Assembly (NCBI RefSeq): GCF_964030935.1
Contig: NZ_OZ034990.1
Coordinates: forward strand, 932,001 to 996,000
DNA from: Rickettsiella endosymbiont of Aleochara curtula
GTDB lineage: Bacteria > Pseudomonadota > Gammaproteobacteria > Diplorickettsiales > Diplorickettsiaceae
Direction of reading: 5' to 3'
DNA length: 64,000 nucleotides
Under the pieces are notes generated by a model that ran no database searches, was not told where the DNA came from, and was given only the letters and a program-made list of their open reading frames with translations. Numbering within the stretch: position 1 is the first letter of the stretch; each line of letters opens with the position of its first letter. Below are positions 62,075-64,000 of the stretch, piece after piece. A program made the position numbers and the translations under genes.

Positions 62075-63386
62075 ATCTTCCTTTTATTTTTTGGCTTTCT
62101 TATCACTATTTATTGCTGGCATTACGCAAGCAGAAACTTCACACGCCATTCTAAAAATTGAACATTGGTCTACAAAAAATGGCGTACCGGTTTATTTCGT
62201 TGCTAAAAATGAAATACCCATTATAGATATCGGTGTATTATTTCATGCGGGTTCTGCTCAAGATTATAATTCCCCCGGAATTGCTCAATTTACCGCACAA
62301 ATGCTAGATCAAGGCACGCAAAATTTAAATGTAGATCAAATTGCCAATCGTTTTGAAGCCGTCGGAGCTCACTATAACGCTGGCATTAACCAAGACATGA
62401 CTGTTCTAAATCTTCGCTCACTGAGTGCTCCACAATACTTCAATCCAGCATTCAGTACGTTTTCTACCTTACTTAAGGATGCTTCTTTCCCGCAAACCGC
62501 TATAAATCGAATAAAAAAACAAATTTTAATCTCCTTACAACAGGAAGCGCAAATACCTAGCGCTATTGCTGCAAAAACCTTCTATCAAACTTTATATGGT
62601 CTTCATGCTTATGCTTCACCTATATTAGGAAATAAAACAAGTATTGAGCAAATATCTCAAGAAAAATTACTAAAATTTTATCGCCTCAACTACGTAGCAC
62701 AAAATGCCATGATAGCTATCGTAGGCAATGTAACTAAAGCTAAAGCAATAAATATTGCTGAACAGCTTTCCACCATGCTGGAGAAAGGGGAAAAATCTCT
62801 TCCCATTAATACACCTTTATCTCCGCATTTAAAAAATCACATCATAAAAGTTCCCTACCCTTCCAAACAAACGACTATTTTTTTAGGTCAAATCGGGATT
62901 GCTGTAAAAGATCCTGATTATTTTCCGTTAGTTGTCGGTAACCAAATTTTAGGTGGGGGAATACTTACCTCAAAACTTTTTAATGAGGTTAGAAATAAAC
63001 GCGGTTTATGTTACGGAATAAACAGTGGATTCAAGCCGTTACAAGCTGCCGGCCCTTTCTTAATTGTGTTACAAACGCGTCGAGATCAAGCTGCCAAAGC
63101 ACTTTCCCTAACTCAACAAACTTTGAAAAATTTTCTGGCCAAGGGGCCAACTACACAAGAATTGCAAGGAGCTAAACAAGCCCTTATTGGCAGTTTCCCA
63201 TCTTCTATTTCAAGTAATGAAGGAATTTTAGCTGCTACGGAAAAAATTGGTTTTTACCAATTACCTCTAGATTATTTAGATACCTATCAACAAAAAATAA
63301 ACTCCGTCAACTTAGAACAAATTCGCCACGCCTACCAAAGGATTAAACCAGAAAAAATGCTTGTGGTCATGCTCGGAAAACAATAA
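62064..63386 (+). CDS. M16-like protein, non-catalytic partner
   Basis: 440 residues with signal peptide (1-23, ending TQA). It keeps the M16 fold (GIAQFTAQMLDQGT where the zinc motif would be, GGGILTSKLFNEVRNKRGLCYG in the C domain as the substrate Arg-Tyr segment) but lacks the HxxEH zinc site, so it is probably the inactive subunit of a heterodimer with the preceding gene, as in mitochondrial processing peptidase. Its stop is directly followed by the stop of the convergent next gene. Confidence 0.9.
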   Translation: MHIKSSFYFLAFLSLFIAGITQAETSHAILKIEHWSTKNGVPVYFVAKNEIPIIDIGVLFHAGSAQDYNSPGIAQFTAQMLDQGTQNLNVDQIANRFEAVGAHYNAGINQDMTVLNLRSLSAPQYFNPAFSTFSTLLKDASFPQTAINRIKKQILISLQQEAQIPSAIAAKTFYQTLYGLHAYASPILGNKTSIEQISQEKLLKFYRLNYVAQNAMIAIVGNVTKAKAINIAEQLSTMLEKGEKSLPINTPLSPHLKNHIIKVPYPSKQTTIFLGQIGIAVKDPDYFPLVVGNQILGGGILTSKLFNEVRNKRGLCYGINSGFKPLQAAGPFLIVLQTRRDQAAKALSLTQQTLKNFLAKGPTTQELQGAKQALIGSFPSSISSNEGILAATEKIGFYQLPLDYLDTYQQKINSVNLEQIRHAYQRIKPEKMLVVMLGKQ

Positions 63387-64000
63387 CTATATCGGATAGA
63401 AAATCGTTCTATTTTCCAGACGATAGGTATCCACTACTACAGTTGGTTGAGGAAACATAGGAGCAGGATAAAGCATTATTGGAGCAGGAGTTAAGTAAAC
63501 GGTAGGTCCTAGCGGTGGAGGATTGTAAATATTAGTTTCTATAGGATCTGCTCCCAATGTCGCTTGGTCAGTTAAGCAAGAAGTATCTGGTTGAAACTGA
63601 TTATTATCAGCAATAGTTTTTATACCAGTAGTTTGAATACCAGTGTTCAGTGGATCTATACGGCTCATAAGAAAATTGTACTTACTGTAAGGTATGACAG
63701 CCTTTAAATCTGCTTTAGCTCTCTCTTTATTTGTATATTCTTCCTCTAAACGTATCCTAATCTTATTACACTCATTGGTCGACTTTAAAACTTCAGTTAC
63801 TAAACTAAGTTCTGTGTCGTTACCCGCATGCGCGTCCTCCGAGCATAAAGATTCTTCTATGCTTGGTACAAATATTTCAGATTGTTCTTCACCAAAATTT
63901 CTTGCAGGGGTTTCTTCTGCATCCTCTTCAATCAACGGGATAGACTGTGGATGAGCAAGTTTATTACCGTCATCATCATTTTTTTCTTCTATATAAGACT
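63387..64000 (-). CDS. Uncharacterised protein, C-terminal part (runs off window)
   Basis: The frame is open from the TAG at 63387 to the right edge, about 204 codons, so the start lies outside. The visible part is acidic at first (SIPLIEEDAEETPARN, IEESLCSEDAHAGND), then a helical segment (CNKIRIRLEEEYTNKERAKA), then Pro-rich (YNPPPLGPTVYLTPAPIM, YPAPMFPQPTVVV). No known domain. The acidic, disordered and Pro-rich composition is often seen in secreted effectors or surface proteins, but no secretion signal can be seen in this part. Confidence 0.55.
   Translation of the reverse strand, partial: SYIEEKNDDDGNKLAHPQSIPLIEEDAEETPARNFGEEQSEIFVPSIEESLCSEDAHAGNDTELSLVTEVLKSTNECNKIRIRLEEEYTNKERAKADLKAVIPYSKYNFLMSRIDPLNTGIQTTGIKTIADNNQFQPDTSCLTDQATLGADPIETNIYNPPPLGPTVYLTPAPIMLYPAPMFPQPTVVVDTYRLENRTIFYPI

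Overview
The window is AT-rich gammaproteobacterial chromosome, densely packed, with no transposase, integrase, phage gene or CRISPR array that I can see. Gene content (a Mip-type secreted FKBP isomerase, leucine dehydrogenase next to a branched-chain 2-oxo acid dehydrogenase, TrpR, an inverse autotransporter, uncharacterised membrane proteins that could be effectors) best fits a host-associated member of the Legionellales, probably Coxiellaceae of the Rickettsiella/Diplorickettsia kind. That placement is inference from gene content; no rRNA is present to confirm it.

Layout. 1-5.3 kb: mfd (3' end just outside the window) and mnmG, minus strand. 5.4-6.5 kb: mip and a CsbD-like stress gene, plus strand. 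6.7-11.8 kb: a minus-strand operon leucine dehydrogenase - E1 alpha - E1 beta - E2 - rsmA. 12.1-18.9 kb: a minus-strand trp operon, trpE-G-D-C-F-B-A, with trpR just behind it. 19.0-25.3 kb: divergently, all seven shikimate-pathway activities in six overlapping plus-strand genes (aroA-aroK fusion, aroQ, aroE, class I DAHP synthase, aroB, aroC). One 76-base gap with an inverted repeat separates the two operons, so erythrose-4-phosphate plus PEP to tryptophan is encoded in about 13 kb with a possible shared switch. 25.3-26.5 kb: cca. 26.6-34.7 kb: a minus-strand accessory block with an SPFH protein of vault-like layout, a 746-residue multi-spanning protein, a secreted glycosidase-like protein and an FAD monooxygenase. 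34.8-41.7 kb: psd, thioesterase, gloB, a PH-domain membrane protein, a FolB-like protein, mutS and pssA (psd and pssA together make phosphatidylethanolamine). 41.8-43.8 kb: an inverse autotransporter with a structured leader. 43.9-55.4 kb: sdaA, priA, waaC, a membrane protein, a lysozyme-like protein, an APC permease, lspA and ileS, all minus strand. 55.7-64 kb: a type IV pilin, tRNA-Thr(CGU), an outer-membrane barrel, a decayed stretch, msrBA, peroxiredoxin, ispA, xseB, a pair of M16 peptidases, and the 3' part of a gene running off the right edge.

Two kinds of dispersed sequence stand out. A short repeat (about 110 bases when full) occurs in complete or partial form near 12.0, 25.3, 37.1, 47.4 and 52.5 kb; copies at priA and lspA are translated in frame at the proteins' N-termini, and copies abut the ends of trpR and a PH-domain gene. 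A separate large imperfect palindrome lies at 48.6 kb. The strongest candidates for follow-up are the back-to-back aro/trp supercluster with the AroA-AroK fusion and a TrpE lacking the usual feedback motif, the gene-invading repeat, and the vault-like SPFH protein.
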